Below, in pieces: positions 9,873 to 18,344 of a stretch of 64,000 nucleotides of DNA (the stretch's first letter is position 1; every line of letters begins with the position of its first letter). The stretch lies in assembly GCF_015710975.1 (NCBI RefSeq), contig NZ_CP049783.1:4259501-4323500 (forward strand). The letters run 5' to 3'. The stretch comes from Paenibacillus polymyxa. GTDB lineage: Bacteria > Bacillota > Bacilli > Paenibacillales > Paenibacillaceae. The notes under the pieces were generated by a model. That model ran no database searches. It worked only from the letters and a program-made list of their open reading frames with translations, and had not been told where the DNA came from. The position numbers and the translations under genes are program-made.

Positions 9873-10457
9873 ATGCTTATTGGCTTGATCAGACATGGAT
9901 TGACGGATTGGAATGCGGTAGGTAAAATCCAGGGGCACAGTGATATTCCGTTGAATGAGGAAGGGCGTCGGCAGGCACGCTTGCTGGCAGAACGATTGAA
10001 GGAAGAGCCTTATCAATGGGACGGGCTTATTACAAGTAGTCTCTCCAGAGCGAAAGAGACGGGGGATATTATTGCCTCTGACCTGCATTTGCCATTGCTG
10101 GAACCTGATGATCGACTAAGAGAACGTGCTTATGGTCAGGTCGAGGGGATGACACAGGCCGAACGTGAAGAGAAGTGGGGAGTTGACTGGCATCTGCTGG
10201 ATTTAGGGCAGGAAAGCGATGCAGATCTTCAGCTTCGTGCGCTAGCTTTTATGGAGGCTCTTTGGACGGAAAATCGGGACAAGAATCTGTTGATCGTTTC
10301 CCACGGCGGTTTTTTGGCTAATTTGTATAAGGCTCTGTATCAGGAAAAATTTACAGAACGAATTGGCAATTTGTCACTAAGTGTACTCCAGCGTGAGGAT
10401 GCGGACTGGGAACCGCTTTTATATAATTGCACGAAGCATTTGCAAGAGAAAAAGTGA
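9873..10457 (+). CDS. Histidine phosphatase / phosphoglycerate mutase family protein
   Basis: 194 residues. The phosphohistidine motif RHGLTDWN is at residues 7-14, followed by GHSDIPLNEEGRRQA, an arginine in SSLSRAKET near 60, the acidic RLRERAYGQVEG near 82-93, and the second catalytic histidine in IVSHGG near 140. A GGAGGA ribosome site precedes the ATG. The superfamily includes cofactor-dependent mutases, phosphatases of sugar phosphates and alpha-ribazole phosphatase (CobC). Nothing nearby fixes the substrate, so the general name is kept. A terminator follows, so it ends its own unit. Confidence 0.9.
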   Translation: MLIGLIRHGLTDWNAVGKIQGHSDIPLNEEGRRQARLLAERLKEEPYQWDGLITSSLSRAKETGDIIASDLHLPLLEPDDRLRERAYGQVEGMTQAEREEKWGVDWHLLDLGQESDADLQLRALAFMEALWTENRDKNLLIVSHGGFLANLYKALYQEKFTERIGNLSLSVLQREDADWEPLLYNCTKHLQEKK

Positions 10458-10478
10458 CTGCAACTCCAATGCTTTGTG

Positions 10479-10525
10479 AAAGACCACGGCTTCTACTCAT
10501 CGTAGAGTCGTGGTCTTTTTGTTTT
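10479..10525 (+). terminator. Rho-independent terminator
   Basis: AAAGACCACG (10479-10488) pairs with CGTGGTCTTT (10509-10518), followed by a T-rich tail. It closes the histidine phosphatase gene. Confidence 0.9.
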
Positions 10526-10640
10526 TTAATTATACCTTTGCAGAAAAAGAGGTTTAGAGTCTGAAGATTCCGTCAAAGCTGTGGGTACAACAGGTAAGAA
10601 TCATTTCCGGATGACAGTCCAGTGACGAGGCGATGGAACA

Positions 10641-11750
10641 ATGAATCTGGCGGATATGCTGACATTTGCGGATATTGTGCATTTGAACAGAATCGCAGTG
10701 TATTACGATTGTGACTGCAAACCTAATTCCAAGCATGAGTTGATCCAAGGGATTTTGACAAAGCTCGGCAGTAGTAGTTTTTTTGAGACGCAGGTCAAGG
10801 AGCTGAGGTTGTCAGAGGTAAGGTTTTTGAATGCGCTATTGTTCGATGACCGACCTTATTTCAGTATGGAGGAATTGATTGCGATTGCCAAACAGTCTGT
10901 CGAGCAGGACGGAGATGCTGGTGAGCGACCACGAGATATTGTGACCCGTCTACGTTCTAGCGGCTGGTTGTTCAATGGTTCAACGCACAATACGAGATAT
11001 TTGTACCAAATTCCTTCGGATATGAAGGAGCGCTTTCGGCGTGTTATGGTACATGACTTTCAAAACGGAATGATCCGGGTAAGCGAACCGTCGTCGTATC
11101 GGGATGAAGGGCATCTACTGGCGGAGGATTTACGGCTTTTCCTTCAATATATGAGGCAGCATGAGGTTCTGCTTAATCCTGAGGGAGCTTGGTACCGTCG
11201 CAATCAGCAGCAGCTAATGGAGCATTTGCACATTGCGGAGCCGTTATTGGGTAAAGGAGGATGGCGTTTTGGCTATGGTTCCTCTTTTAAGTTTTATCCG
11301 GATCGAATGGCATTACTGTATGATTACGCCCGGCACTCCAAGTATATTGAGGAGAAGGGAGACCGGGTTGAGCTGACCGCAAAAGGGGAGGCGCAACAGG
11401 AACTCGCAATTGAGGATGAAATGATACAGCTATTCAGGTTTTGGTTAAGATTGTATAAAGGAGCCGTACCCAATCTGCTTTCACTAGTCTACTGGATTGG
11501 AGAATGTGCCAGGCCATGGACTTCCTCAGAGTCGCTTTTTGTGCATATCGGCCCACTGATCCGACCGTTTTACTATGATACCTCCCGTTCGGTCTTTGAT
11601 CAGAGGATTATACGAATGATGCTTCACTTGGGTATGCTTCGACAAGGTGAGCATCCGACAGGACCCTCTGTACAAATGACGGCCTGGGGGCAGAAGTTGG
11701 CGGGAGAGTGCCGTCTTGGGCGAAACGACTCGGGTATACAGCTCCATTGA
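10641..11750 (+). CDS. Conserved protein of unknown function
   Basis: 369 residues; I do not recognise a named family. The protein is soluble, with no signal peptide or membrane segment, rich in Leu, Arg and Tyr, and has alpha-helical patterns that resemble winged-helix or helicase-accessory proteins: N-terminal LADMLTFADIVHLNRIAVYY, and segments near 210-260 (YDYARHSKYIEEKGDRVELTAKGE) like a wHTH wing. That resemblance is weak. The ATG has only a poor ribosome site (GAGGCGATGG). It stands between two terminated units and precedes a carbonic anhydrase-like gene by 54 bases. Base composition is like the neighbours, so there is no sign of recent transfer. Confidence 0.8.
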   Translation: MNLADMLTFADIVHLNRIAVYYDCDCKPNSKHELIQGILTKLGSSSFFETQVKELRLSEVRFLNALLFDDRPYFSMEELIAIAKQSVEQDGDAGERPRDIVTRLRSSGWLFNGSTHNTRYLYQIPSDMKERFRRVMVHDFQNGMIRVSEPSSYRDEGHLLAEDLRLFLQYMRQHEVLLNPEGAWYRRNQQQLMEHLHIAEPLLGKGGWRFGYGSSFKFYPDRMALLYDYARHSKYIEEKGDRVELTAKGEAQQELAIEDEMIQLFRFWLRLYKGAVPNLLSLVYWIGECARPWTSSESLFVHIGPLIRPFYYDTSRSVFDQRIIRMMLHLGMLRQGEHPTGPSVQMTAWGQKLAGECRLGRNDSGIQLH

Positions 11751-11804
11751 CAAGCAGTACACATATTGATAGAATTTCACCCAAAATATGAGAGGGTGAA
11801 GTTG

Positions 11805-12311
11805 ATGCTAATTCACTACAACGGAAACTTGCCACAACTCCATTCATCTGTCTATGTGGCAGAAGGAGCAAAAATCGTCGGAAAAGTAACGATCGGCCAA
11901 GATTCCTCCGTATGGTTTAATGCCGTACTGCGCGGGGATATGGCGCCTATCATTATCGGTGAACGCTGCAATATTCAGGACGGTGTCGTGGGACATGTGA
12001 ACACGAATCAGCCCCTGTTGCTGGCGGATGATATTTCGGTAGGACATGCTGCCATTATCCACGGTTGTACGATAGGCAAAGGCACTTTAATTGGTATGGG
12101 GGCCATTGTACTCAACGGAGCGGAGCTTGGTGAATATGCTTTAATAGGAGCAGGGTCGGTCGTTACGGAAAATACCAAAATACCACCCTATACTCTTTCT
12201 ATCGGTACACCTGCCAAAGTGGTGCGCGAATTGACAGATGCAGATTTGCAGCGGATGTCACGAACGACACTCAGCTATGTGGCGAAAGGAAAAGAATATA
12301 GGATCTCTTAA
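11805..12311 (+). CDS. Gamma-carbonic anhydrase-like hexapeptide protein
   Basis: 168 residues of left-handed beta-helix with hexapeptide repeats (IGxxxxV-type turns) from about 15 to 150. Likely zinc histidines are in GHVN and GHAAIIHGC, as in YrdA/PaaY and gamma-carbonic anhydrase proteins. The ATG at 11805 is used because GAGGGTG precedes it; the frame extends 13 codons upstream without a family match. True carbonic anhydrase activity is not certain, since several members of this group are inactive or bind CoA-linked ligands. The next gene starts 23 bases after its stop. Confidence 0.88.
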   Translation: MLIHYNGNLPQLHSSVYVAEGAKIVGKVTIGQDSSVWFNAVLRGDMAPIIIGERCNIQDGVVGHVNTNQPLLLADDISVGHAAIIHGCTIGKGTLIGMGAIVLNGAELGEYALIGAGSVVTENTKIPPYTLSIGTPAKVVRELTDADLQRMSRTTLSYVAKGKEYRIS

Positions 12312-12333
12312 ACTCATGTTGGAGGTGCATCCT

Positions 12334-12513
12334 ATGGATAAAATGAAGGTTACTTATGAGGTAATGTTGGGCCTGTCTGCTGAGATGGTTTTGGACGAGG
12401 CATTACGTAAACACCGGAGTGAAAAACTCTACAAGGATATTGATGAGGCGTTAGCCTCCGGAGATGAAGTAGCTTTTCGTCATCTTACGGATGAGCTGAA
12501 AGCAATGAGTTAG
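12334..12513 (+). CDS. Small IDEAL-domain protein
   Basis: 59 residues. Residues 20-58 form an IDEAL domain (LDEALRKHRSEKLYKDIDEAL and FRHLTDELKAM), the short helical pair found in Bacillus YpiB and in ComK-region proteins. The start is fixed by GGAGGT seven bases before the ATG; the frame continues upstream inside the carbonic anhydrase-like gene, but that part is shadow. In Bacillus the domain is fused to the UPF0302 domain in YpiB, upstream of qcrABC-ypjA; here it stands alone just before ypjA. The molecular function of the domain is unknown to me beyond likely protein binding. Confidence 0.85.
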   Translation: MDKMKVTYEVMLGLSAEMVLDEALRKHRSEKLYKDIDEALASGDEVAFRHLTDELKAMS

Positions 12514-12576
12514 ACCGCTTTTGGTAAGCTTAAGGTGGTCATTTTGACCAAGCGCCAGTTCGAGATTATATCATCA

Positions 12577-12607
12577 AACCTGACTGTAACGGCGGTCAGG
12601 TTTTTTT
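12577..12607 (+). terminator. Rho-independent terminator after the IDEAL gene
   Basis: AACCTGAC (12577-12584) pairs with GTCAGGTT (12595-12602) and runs into seven T residues. It separates the IDEAL gene from ypjA. Confidence 0.9.
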
Positions 12608-12686
12608 GATACGCTTGGATATGATATAGTCATTGTAGGATAGTGCCTGTACAAGGCAACTGTCGTATGAACGGAGGATGAAGGAC

Positions 12687-13337
12687 GTGTCGTTATCTTA
12701 TTTGTGGAGCCGGTCGTTCTTGACGAGCCGGCCCTTTTTGTGGCTGCTGTTCTGGTGTAATTTAGTTGGAACGGTGTATGGGTACATATGGTATGGGGGA
12801 CAGCTGGAATATACACTGAATTATCACCCGGCGTGGCAGATTGTATTTGTGCCTGATAGTCCGACGGCCAGCCTATTTTTTACAATTTCAATAGCATTTT
12901 TGCTCTATCCTCCGCATTTCAAAAGCTTGAAGGTCATTCGCCAGATCATGGAAGCATTGGCTGTCGTTACGAGTGTAAAGTACGGCATTTGGGCTTCGGC
13001 TATTATTTTGTGGGGAGTTGCGCAGGGGGGACCTATGGTATGGCAGGATTGGATGCTGATAGCATCTCACACAGCAATGGCGGTCGAAGCATTACTGTTT
13101 GTACGGTTTTTTAGCTGCAAATGGATTGCTTTATGCTTAGCCGCACTTTGGACATTGTTAAATGATACGATGGATTATACCTATGGCATATACCCTTATC
13201 TTCCCAGGACGCTAACGGATAATGTGACGCAAGTGCGTACTTTTACCTACATGCTGACCCTTGTTAGTATTGTAGCGGCATGGCTTGCCATGCTAGCACG
13301 CAATCGAAAGGTATCGTCTTATCGTGAACTAGCTTGA
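12687..13337 (+). CDS. ypjA: DUF1405 membrane protein, YpjA-like
   Basis: 216 residues with about six membrane segments, rich in Trp and Tyr (PFLWLLFWCNLVGTVYGYIWYG near the N terminus). This fits the DUF1405 family and B. subtilis YpjA in position and pattern; its function is not known. GTG at 12687 is chosen because GGAGG ends nine bases before it, whereas the ATG at 12678 abuts the same GGAGG. It begins the ypjA-ypjB-ypjC-ypjD-dapB order known from Bacillus, but qcrABC, which lies just upstream there, is absent here. Confidence 0.85.
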   Translation: MSLSYLWSRSFLTSRPFLWLLFWCNLVGTVYGYIWYGGQLEYTLNYHPAWQIVFVPDSPTASLFFTISIAFLLYPPHFKSLKVIRQIMEALAVVTSVKYGIWASAIILWGVAQGGPMVWQDWMLIASHTAMAVEALLFVRFFSCKWIALCLAALWTLLNDTMDYTYGIYPYLPRTLTDNVTQVRTFTYMLTLVSIVAAWLAMLARNRKVSSYRELA

Positions 13338-13360
13338 GTCTTTTGAATGGAGAAATAGAG

Positions 13361-13973
13361 ATGCATATCGTTATAAATCAGAAGGAATATGTATTCCAAA
13401 AAGGCATCCGTGATGATCACAAAATAAAAGCAAGCTTTAATTATTTAGCAAAACAGAGTTTTGGTTTTGATTTTGAAACCTGGTTTCAATTGGGGGATTG
13501 CAAACTACAGGAATCAAGGTTTGAGTCGGTTTTTAGTAGAGCAAGCGCTGAAAGATTGGCATGGCAATTGTGACGGTATCTGTGACGGTATCTATCTGTT
13601 TGGAAATGATAGTGTGAAGGATTTTTATCCTAGATTCGGCTTCGCTTCGGCACCTGAGTATCAATGTAGTCGGAAGGCACCTACCAGCAACCTAAACATA
13701 AAGATTGATCAATTAAATATGGAAGAAATGCCGGATTTGCAGTTGTTGAAAATGAAGAGTGCTGACTTCAATCCGTATTCACTTTTTTCTGCGGAAAACA
13801 ATGAGTGGTTGGTTTTATTTTATAGTACGTTATTTTTTAAAGACAAGTTTTTTTGGCACATACCTCAATACGATACGATTGTTGTTGCAGATTTCGAAGG
13901 AGATACGATGAACTGTTACGATATTTTTGGAGCGAGGCGACATTCCTTATACTACACTGTTTTATATGACTAA
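13361..13973 (+). pseudogene. GNAT acetyltransferase remnant
   Basis: The first frame (13361-13573) matches the start of a GNAT protein up to FGFDFETWFQLG; the next frame (to 13973) resumes at YRNQGLSRFLVEQALKDW, the acetyl-CoA-binding helix, and reaches PRFGF and the C-terminal part. Between them roughly 40 codons (the central beta strands) seem to be missing and the frame is shifted, so no intact enzyme can be made. A perfect 12-base tandem duplication (13569-13580 and 13581-13592) adds four residues before the IYLFGNDSVKDFYPRFGF segment. Several lesions point to real decay and not to one base-call error. It lies between ypjA and ypjB, which are adjacent in Bacillus. Confidence 0.8.
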
Positions 13974-14109
13974 GCACCCAAACAGATGTAATGAAAATCC
14001 ACTTATGTTTCCTGTTTTGTCCAGAGCATAGCCGGTTTCGAATGATTCACCTAAAGCCAGTTCTAGTCCCGTTAACCTTGCCATACAGTAAGGTGAGGAG
14101 GGATGTCCC

Positions 14110-14955
14110 ATGATTAGGGGTCGGGGGGTTCGTATTACGTTACGTGTGGTTTCGAGTATTGTGTTATCCATGGTCCTGCTGCTGTCCGTCTACGTCCCTC
14201 CAGGTATGGCAGAAGCGCGCGATCAGCCAAAACCCGAAGGTAATAGCAAGGAAATTGAAGAACTGGATCATGTAGCTGCGACACTGTACCGTGACGTAAT
14301 GGACGGGAATATTGAAAAAGCGCGTGCGGATGTAGCCGAGGTGAGCAGATGGTTCAGCACTGGACAGGTACAGGCCGCGCTATCTGTAGAGGCCATTCAT
14401 GCTCTATCCGGCAGCATCCTGGAGGTGCAGCAAGCTACACAGTCGGTTCAAGCATCACCGGATGAATGGGTGAAGGCAGCGGCCAATTTACGGCTTGCGA
14501 CAGATGCGCTTGCGCACCCGCGCCAGCCTTTATGGCAGCAGTATTATAAGATTTTAAGAGAAGATGTTAGCGGCTTGAATAACCAGTTTGCTAAAGGGAA
14601 TATGAAGGGATTCAAAGCTGGAACCGCAGTTCTAGAGGATCACTATGAAACGATCCGTACAGCAGCATTGATCCAGGGCAGAACAACCGAGGTCGTGCGG
14701 ACTGATTCCTGGATTTCCTACGTCAAAGGATTGGGGGATCAGCAAAATGCAGATGCCTCAGCGATTAGAGGAGCACTGGACCAGGGCAACCCGACGTTGA
14801 ATGCCTTGTTTGGACGTGAAAAAGACGCTACCGCACTGGCACCATTTATCCCGCGTGAGAGTGAGCGCCGGGCTGAATTGGCTATCGGCATGATTGTGCT
14901 GTTGGCGCTGGCCTATGCAGGTTATCGTAAATATCGGGCTGGTTTCACTGGGTAA
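14110..14955 (+). CDS. ypjB: Sporulation protein YpjB
   Basis: 281 residues with an N-terminal membrane/signal segment (about 14-36, ending PPGMAEA), a helical extracytoplasmic region with many Ala, Glu and Gln, and a C-terminal membrane segment (about 255-275) before a basic tail. The topology and its place between ypjA and ypjC match B. subtilis YpjB, a protein linked to sporulation with unknown biochemical role. GGAGGG stands eight bases before the ATG. Sequence is only moderately conserved in this family, so the name rests on topology and gene order. Confidence 0.8.
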   Translation: MIRGRGVRITLRVVSSIVLSMVLLLSVYVPPGMAEARDQPKPEGNSKEIEELDHVAATLYRDVMDGNIEKARADVAEVSRWFSTGQVQAALSVEAIHALSGSILEVQQATQSVQASPDEWVKAAANLRLATDALAHPRQPLWQQYYKILREDVSGLNNQFAKGNMKGFKAGTAVLEDHYETIRTAALIQGRTTEVVRTDSWISYVKGLGDQQNADASAIRGALDQGNPTLNALFGREKDATALAPFIPRESERRAELAIGMIVLLALAYAGYRKYRAGFTG

Positions 14956-15016
14956 TGATGAAAGTTTGAACATTCGCATCGCTGGCTGTGGAGCCGTTCA
15001 TAGATGTCAGCCCATT

Positions 15017-15032
15017 GCCCGGATTACCGGGC
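15017..15032 (+). terminator. Weak hairpin between convergent ypjB and ypjC
   Basis: GCCCGG (15017-15022) pairs with CCGGGC (15027-15032) around ATTA. Only a short T-rich stretch follows on the plus strand, and the stem touches the ypjC stop codon, so it may act weakly on both strands. Confidence 0.4.
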
Positions 15033-15901
15033 TATTCCTCTTTGAACCCCTCGCCATGTACATCATGCACATCCTGAATGATGATAAACGCCCGTGGATC
15101 AACTGATTTAACAATTTGATGCAGTCGTCTTATTTCCTGACGGGACACGACACAATAGGCAACATGCTTGGCCTGTTTGGAAAATGCACCTACAGCCGGA
15201 ATAATGGTAACTCCACGATCCATGTCCCTGGTAATAATATCTGCAATGTCCATCGTATGGTCGCTGATAATCATAAAGGCTCTGGCAGAGTAGGCCCCTT
15301 CTTGTATAAAATCAATAATCTTGGACGCGATGAACACAGCCACTAATGTATATAGAATTTTTTCTTTGGGTATGTAAAGTAATGAAGCGCCGATAATGAC
15401 AATATCAATGACCAGTAGAATTCTTCCCATACTCCAGCCAAACTTCCGGTTTAAAATACGAGCGATAATATCCGAGCCTCCAGTAGTGCCGCCAAAGCGA
15501 AACACAATACCTAACCCGGCCCCAAGCGTAACCCCTGCATATAATGAAGAAAGTATAAAATCGTGTTCAGTCTGAAAGGTCCCCATCCATCCGAGATGAA
15601 TCATTTTTTCAAACAACCACAAAAAGAATGTGAGCGACCCGATACCAACCCCCGTGTATATAATCTGCTTGCCCCCAAGCATTTTCCATCCAATCAAAAA
15701 TAATGGAATATTCAGTAACAAAGTGGAGAGAGAAGGTGAAATCGAAAAAGCATAATTTAGCAGCAGGGTGATCCCTGTAATACCGCCTTCCATCAGTTTA
15801 CTGGGTATAATAAAATAAAGCAGACCGAATGCATAGATGGCGGTGCCAAATACGATGGGCAAAATCAATTTAAGCTGTTCCATGGACTTGGATATTTTCA
15901 T
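15032..15901 (-). CDS. ypjC: YitT/DUF2179 family membrane protein, YpjC-like
   Basis: 289 residues with five to six membrane segments in the first 190 residues and a C-terminal soluble DUF2179 domain (about 200-285, with the pattern GVTIIPAVGAFSKQAKHVAYCVVSRQEI). FGGTTGGSDIIARIL (about residue 140) is the family signature. The ATG at 15901 follows GAGGG by five bases; a GTG four codons upstream is possible. B. subtilis YpjC is of this family and occupies the same place. Here the gene is reversed with respect to its neighbours. The transported ligand, if any, is unknown. Confidence 0.88.
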   Translation of the reverse strand: MKISKSMEQLKLILPIVFGTAIYAFGLLYFIIPSKLMEGGITGITLLLNYAFSISPSLSTLLLNIPLFLIGWKMLGGKQIIYTGVGIGSLTFFLWLFEKMIHLGWMGTFQTEHDFILSSLYAGVTLGAGLGIVFRFGGTTGGSDIIARILNRKFGWSMGRILLVIDIVIIGASLLYIPKEKILYTLVAVFIASKIIDFIQEGAYSARAFMIISDHTMDIADIITRDMDRGVTIIPAVGAFSKQAKHVAYCVVSRQEIRRLHQIVKSVDPRAFIIIQDVHDVHGEGFKEE

Positions 15902-16116
15902 ATGATCCCTCACAGTAGCAGTTTAAGGCTGTGCGACTACATACAATTTTTTGCTAAATCGCAGACCCTTATGTTTAGTATACCTTTTTGCGGCATCTTT
16001 AAAAGACAGATGACTGCAAGTTGGGTTCGCTAGTTCACAATTAAAAAAAATTTGTTTTAAAATGTGCTTTACGATAACATATGAATAAACCTGCACATGG
16101 GGGGATTGCGTGTTTC

Positions 16117-16446
16117 ATGGAAAAATCGTTAGATGAAATTCAACGTGAGGTGGACCAGTACATCTCTCAATTTAAGGAAGGGTACTTTAGTCCTTTGGCC
16201 ATGTTGGCCAGGATGTCCGAGGAAGTCGGTGAACTGGCGAGGGAAGTCAATCACTCCTTTGGTGAGAAGCCGAAAAAAAAGGATGAGGCGGACAATTCCA
16301 TTGAGCTGGAGCTGGGGGATATTTTGTTCATCACTGTTTGCTTTGCGAACTCACTGGGTATCAATTTGACTGAGGCACATGATAAGGTTATGCATAAATT
16401 TAACACGCGTGACGCGAATCGCTGGACCAAAAAGGACACCGATTAG
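16117..16446 (+). CDS. ypjD: MazG-type nucleotide pyrophosphohydrolase, YpjD-like
   Basis: 109 residues, all-alpha NTP pyrophosphatase. The metal-binding EExxE motif is MSEEVGELAREVN (about 33-45), and the second half ELELGDILFITVCFANSLGI (about 64-83) supplies the ExxD acids. The ATG at 16117 follows GGGGGG at 16099-16104; the frame is open 12 codons upstream. Location before dapB matches B. subtilis ypjD. Such enzymes clear noncanonical nucleotides, but the substrate here is not shown. Confidence 0.9.
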   Translation: MEKSLDEIQREVDQYISQFKEGYFSPLAMLARMSEEVGELAREVNHSFGEKPKKKDEADNSIELELGDILFITVCFANSLGINLTEAHDKVMHKFNTRDANRWTKKDTD

Positions 16447-16496
16447 GCGTTTTGTACATATGCTGTACCAAACCGGTTACCCGGAGGTGCAGTGTC

Positions 16497-17015
16497 ATGA
16501 AGGCGGAGGAATACGTTCAGAAAGCTTATCAGTGCATTTTGCAGAACGATTTTGAGCAGGCGGTGGAATGGTTTGAAAAAGCGATTTCAGCCCAGCCTGA
16601 TCATGCGGAGCATTATTTCCGTTGCTCGGTTACCTATGCTCGCAGTGGACGATTGGAGCAGGCCCTGGCATATGCAGAGCATGCGGTCCGTCTCGCTCCA
16701 CAGCAGGATGAATATGTTCTCCATCTGCATGCGCAGGAAGCCAGGCAGTATACAGAAAAAGCCAGAAAAATGCTGGAGGTCGACAGAGCTACGCCACAGA
16801 TGCGCCAGGATGCGATTTTGCTGCTCGAACGGGCAATTTCCCTTGATCCGTTATGTGGTGACGCATTTTTACTGCTCGCTTTGATTTATGACGAATTGAA
16901 TGAATATAAGCTGGCTGTGCAGGCTGCTCGTGAGGCTGCAGCGCTGTTTCCTCATAATGTGCAGCTTGCCAACCTCATGAAGAAATTATGCCAACAGATG
17001 AATGAACAAATCTAG
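16497..17015 (+). CDS. Tetratricopeptide repeat protein
   Basis: 172 residues, nearly all TPR helices: units begin near residues 3 (AEEYVQKAYQCILQNDFEQAVEWFEKAI), 37 and 110-145 (AILLLERAISLDPLCGDAFLLLALIYDEL). GGAGGTG lies eight bases before the ATG. TPR proteins are adaptor scaffolds; no enzymatic motif is present. The gene is an insertion relative to Bacillus order, between ypjD and dapB, and is only 31 bases from dapB, so probably co-transcribed. Confidence 0.9.
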   Translation: MKAEEYVQKAYQCILQNDFEQAVEWFEKAISAQPDHAEHYFRCSVTYARSGRLEQALAYAEHAVRLAPQQDEYVLHLHAQEARQYTEKARKMLEVDRATPQMRQDAILLLERAISLDPLCGDAFLLLALIYDELNEYKLAVQAAREAAALFPHNVQLANLMKKLCQQMNEQI

Positions 17016-17046
17016 CACAAATGGATGCATAAGGAGTTGTAGGGAT

Positions 17047-17850
17047 ATGTCAGAACCAATAAAAGTGGCTGTCGTTGGAGCAGCAGGACGTATGGGCCGT
17101 GAGGTGGTCAAATTGGTTCTTCAGGATGAGGAACTACAGCTTGTAGCCGCAGTGAACAGAACACACGCCGGCAGTGATGCCGGCCTTCTCGTTGGACTAC
17201 CGGAAGCTGGTATCGCTATTATGGAGGATGTAGAGCAGGCTTTACTGGAGAGCCGAGCCGATGTCATGGTTGACTTTACGGGGCCGCGTTTTGCGTACGC
17301 ACATACAGCGCTTGCTATTAAGCATGGAGTTCGTCCAGTTATCGGTACGACAGGGTTTACTCCTGAACAAATTGATGAACTGGACAAGCAGTGTCGTGAG
17401 CAACAAATTGGTGGTCTAATTGCGCCCAACTTTTCGATCGGCGTCATTTTGATGATGCGGTTTGCGGCTCAGGCAGCGAAGTATTTCCCACATCTGGAAA
17501 TCATCGAATATCATGGTGACCAAAAATTGGACGCGCCCTCAGGTACAGCCATTAAGACTGCTGAACTGATCGCCGAGCAGCGTCAGGAGCTACGACAAGG
17601 CAACCCGGAAGAGGAAGAAACGCTAGAAGGATCGCGTGGCGGTTATTATCAAGGCTTCCGCATTCACAGTGTCCGTCTTCCCGGTGTGTTCGCACAGCAA
17701 GAAGTCATATTTGGAGGATTTGGACAATCTCTGAAAATTCGTCAGGATTCATATGAACGGGCTGGATACATGCCTGGTGTTAAAATCGGTATCCAGAAGG
17801 TAATGGAGCAGCCGGGGCTTGTATATGGTTTTGAACATTACATTGATTAA
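17047..17850 (+). CDS. dapB: 4-hydroxy-tetrahydrodipicolinate reductase
   Basis: 267 residues; NAD(P)H reduction in the diaminopimelate and lysine pathway, also the route to dipicolinate in spore formers. The cofactor loop VVGAAGRMGREV is at 9-20, IGTTG at 99-103 and the active site EYHGDQKLDAPSGTA at 155-168. Most enzymes have two histidines here; this one has H156 followed by Gly157, with K160 and the DAPSGTA loop intact, so activity is expected. AAGGAG precedes the ATG. Confidence 0.95.
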   Translation: MSEPIKVAVVGAAGRMGREVVKLVLQDEELQLVAAVNRTHAGSDAGLLVGLPEAGIAIMEDVEQALLESRADVMVDFTGPRFAYAHTALAIKHGVRPVIGTTGFTPEQIDELDKQCREQQIGGLIAPNFSIGVILMMRFAAQAAKYFPHLEIIEYHGDQKLDAPSGTAIKTAELIAEQRQELRQGNPEEEETLEGSRGGYYQGFRIHSVRLPGVFAQQEVIFGGFGQSLKIRQDSYERAGYMPGVKIGIQKVMEQPGLVYGFEHYID

Positions 17851-17906
17851 GAATATACGAATGAATTGATGAATGGAATTATAGAATGAGGCAGGAGGAA
17901 TTTTGA

Positions 17907-18344
17907 ATGTTAAAGATTGCATTTATAGCGCATGATCGCAAAAAGGATGAAATGGTTAATTTTATTACGGCATATGAGCATGTTTTTACAGATCACCAAT
18001 TATATTCAACAGGTACAACAGGTCAGCGCATTATGGAGCAAACCAAGCTTCAAATTCACCGCTTCATGTCTGGGCCGCTTGGTGGAGATCAGCAAATCGG
18101 GGCTATGGTTGCGCAAAATGACATGGACTTGATTATATTTTTGCGTGATCCACTCATGGCACAGCCGCATGAGCCGGACATTAGCGCATTATTACGTCTG
18201 TGTGATGTACAGGGGATTCCTTTGGCAACCAACGTTGCAACTGCTGAAATACTGGTTAAAGCGCTAGATCGTGGCGATTTTGCTTGGCGTGAACTGGTAC
18301 ATAAATATAAACCGGGCATTGACCAGCAGGGTGATCTAAAATGA
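17907..18344 (+). CDS. mgsA: Methylglyoxal synthase
   Basis: 145 residues. Converts dihydroxyacetone phosphate to methylglyoxal and phosphate, a phosphate-releasing bypass of lower glycolysis. [10 protein letters not shown] (4-13), GTTGQ and [12 protein letters not shown] (55-66) with the catalytic Asp, and [14 protein letters not shown] (79-92) are the family marks. It has GGAGGA before the ATG and overlaps bshB1 by four bases; the pairing of methylglyoxal production with bacillithiol genes, whose thiol detoxifies methylglyoxal, is conserved in Bacillus. Confidence 0.97.
   Translation: MLKIAFIAHDRKKDEMVNFITAYEHVFTDHQLYSTGTTGQRIMEQTKLQIHRFMSGPLGGDQQIGAMVAQNDMDLIIFLRDPLMAQPHEPDISALLRLCDVQGIPLATNVATAEILVKALDRGDFAWRELVHKYKPGIDQQGDLK

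Noticed and set aside
17500-17560. Loss of activity in DapB because the second active-site histidine is Gly157
   Set aside because: The catalytic H156, K160 and DAPSGTA loop are present; the second position varies in the family as far as I know.
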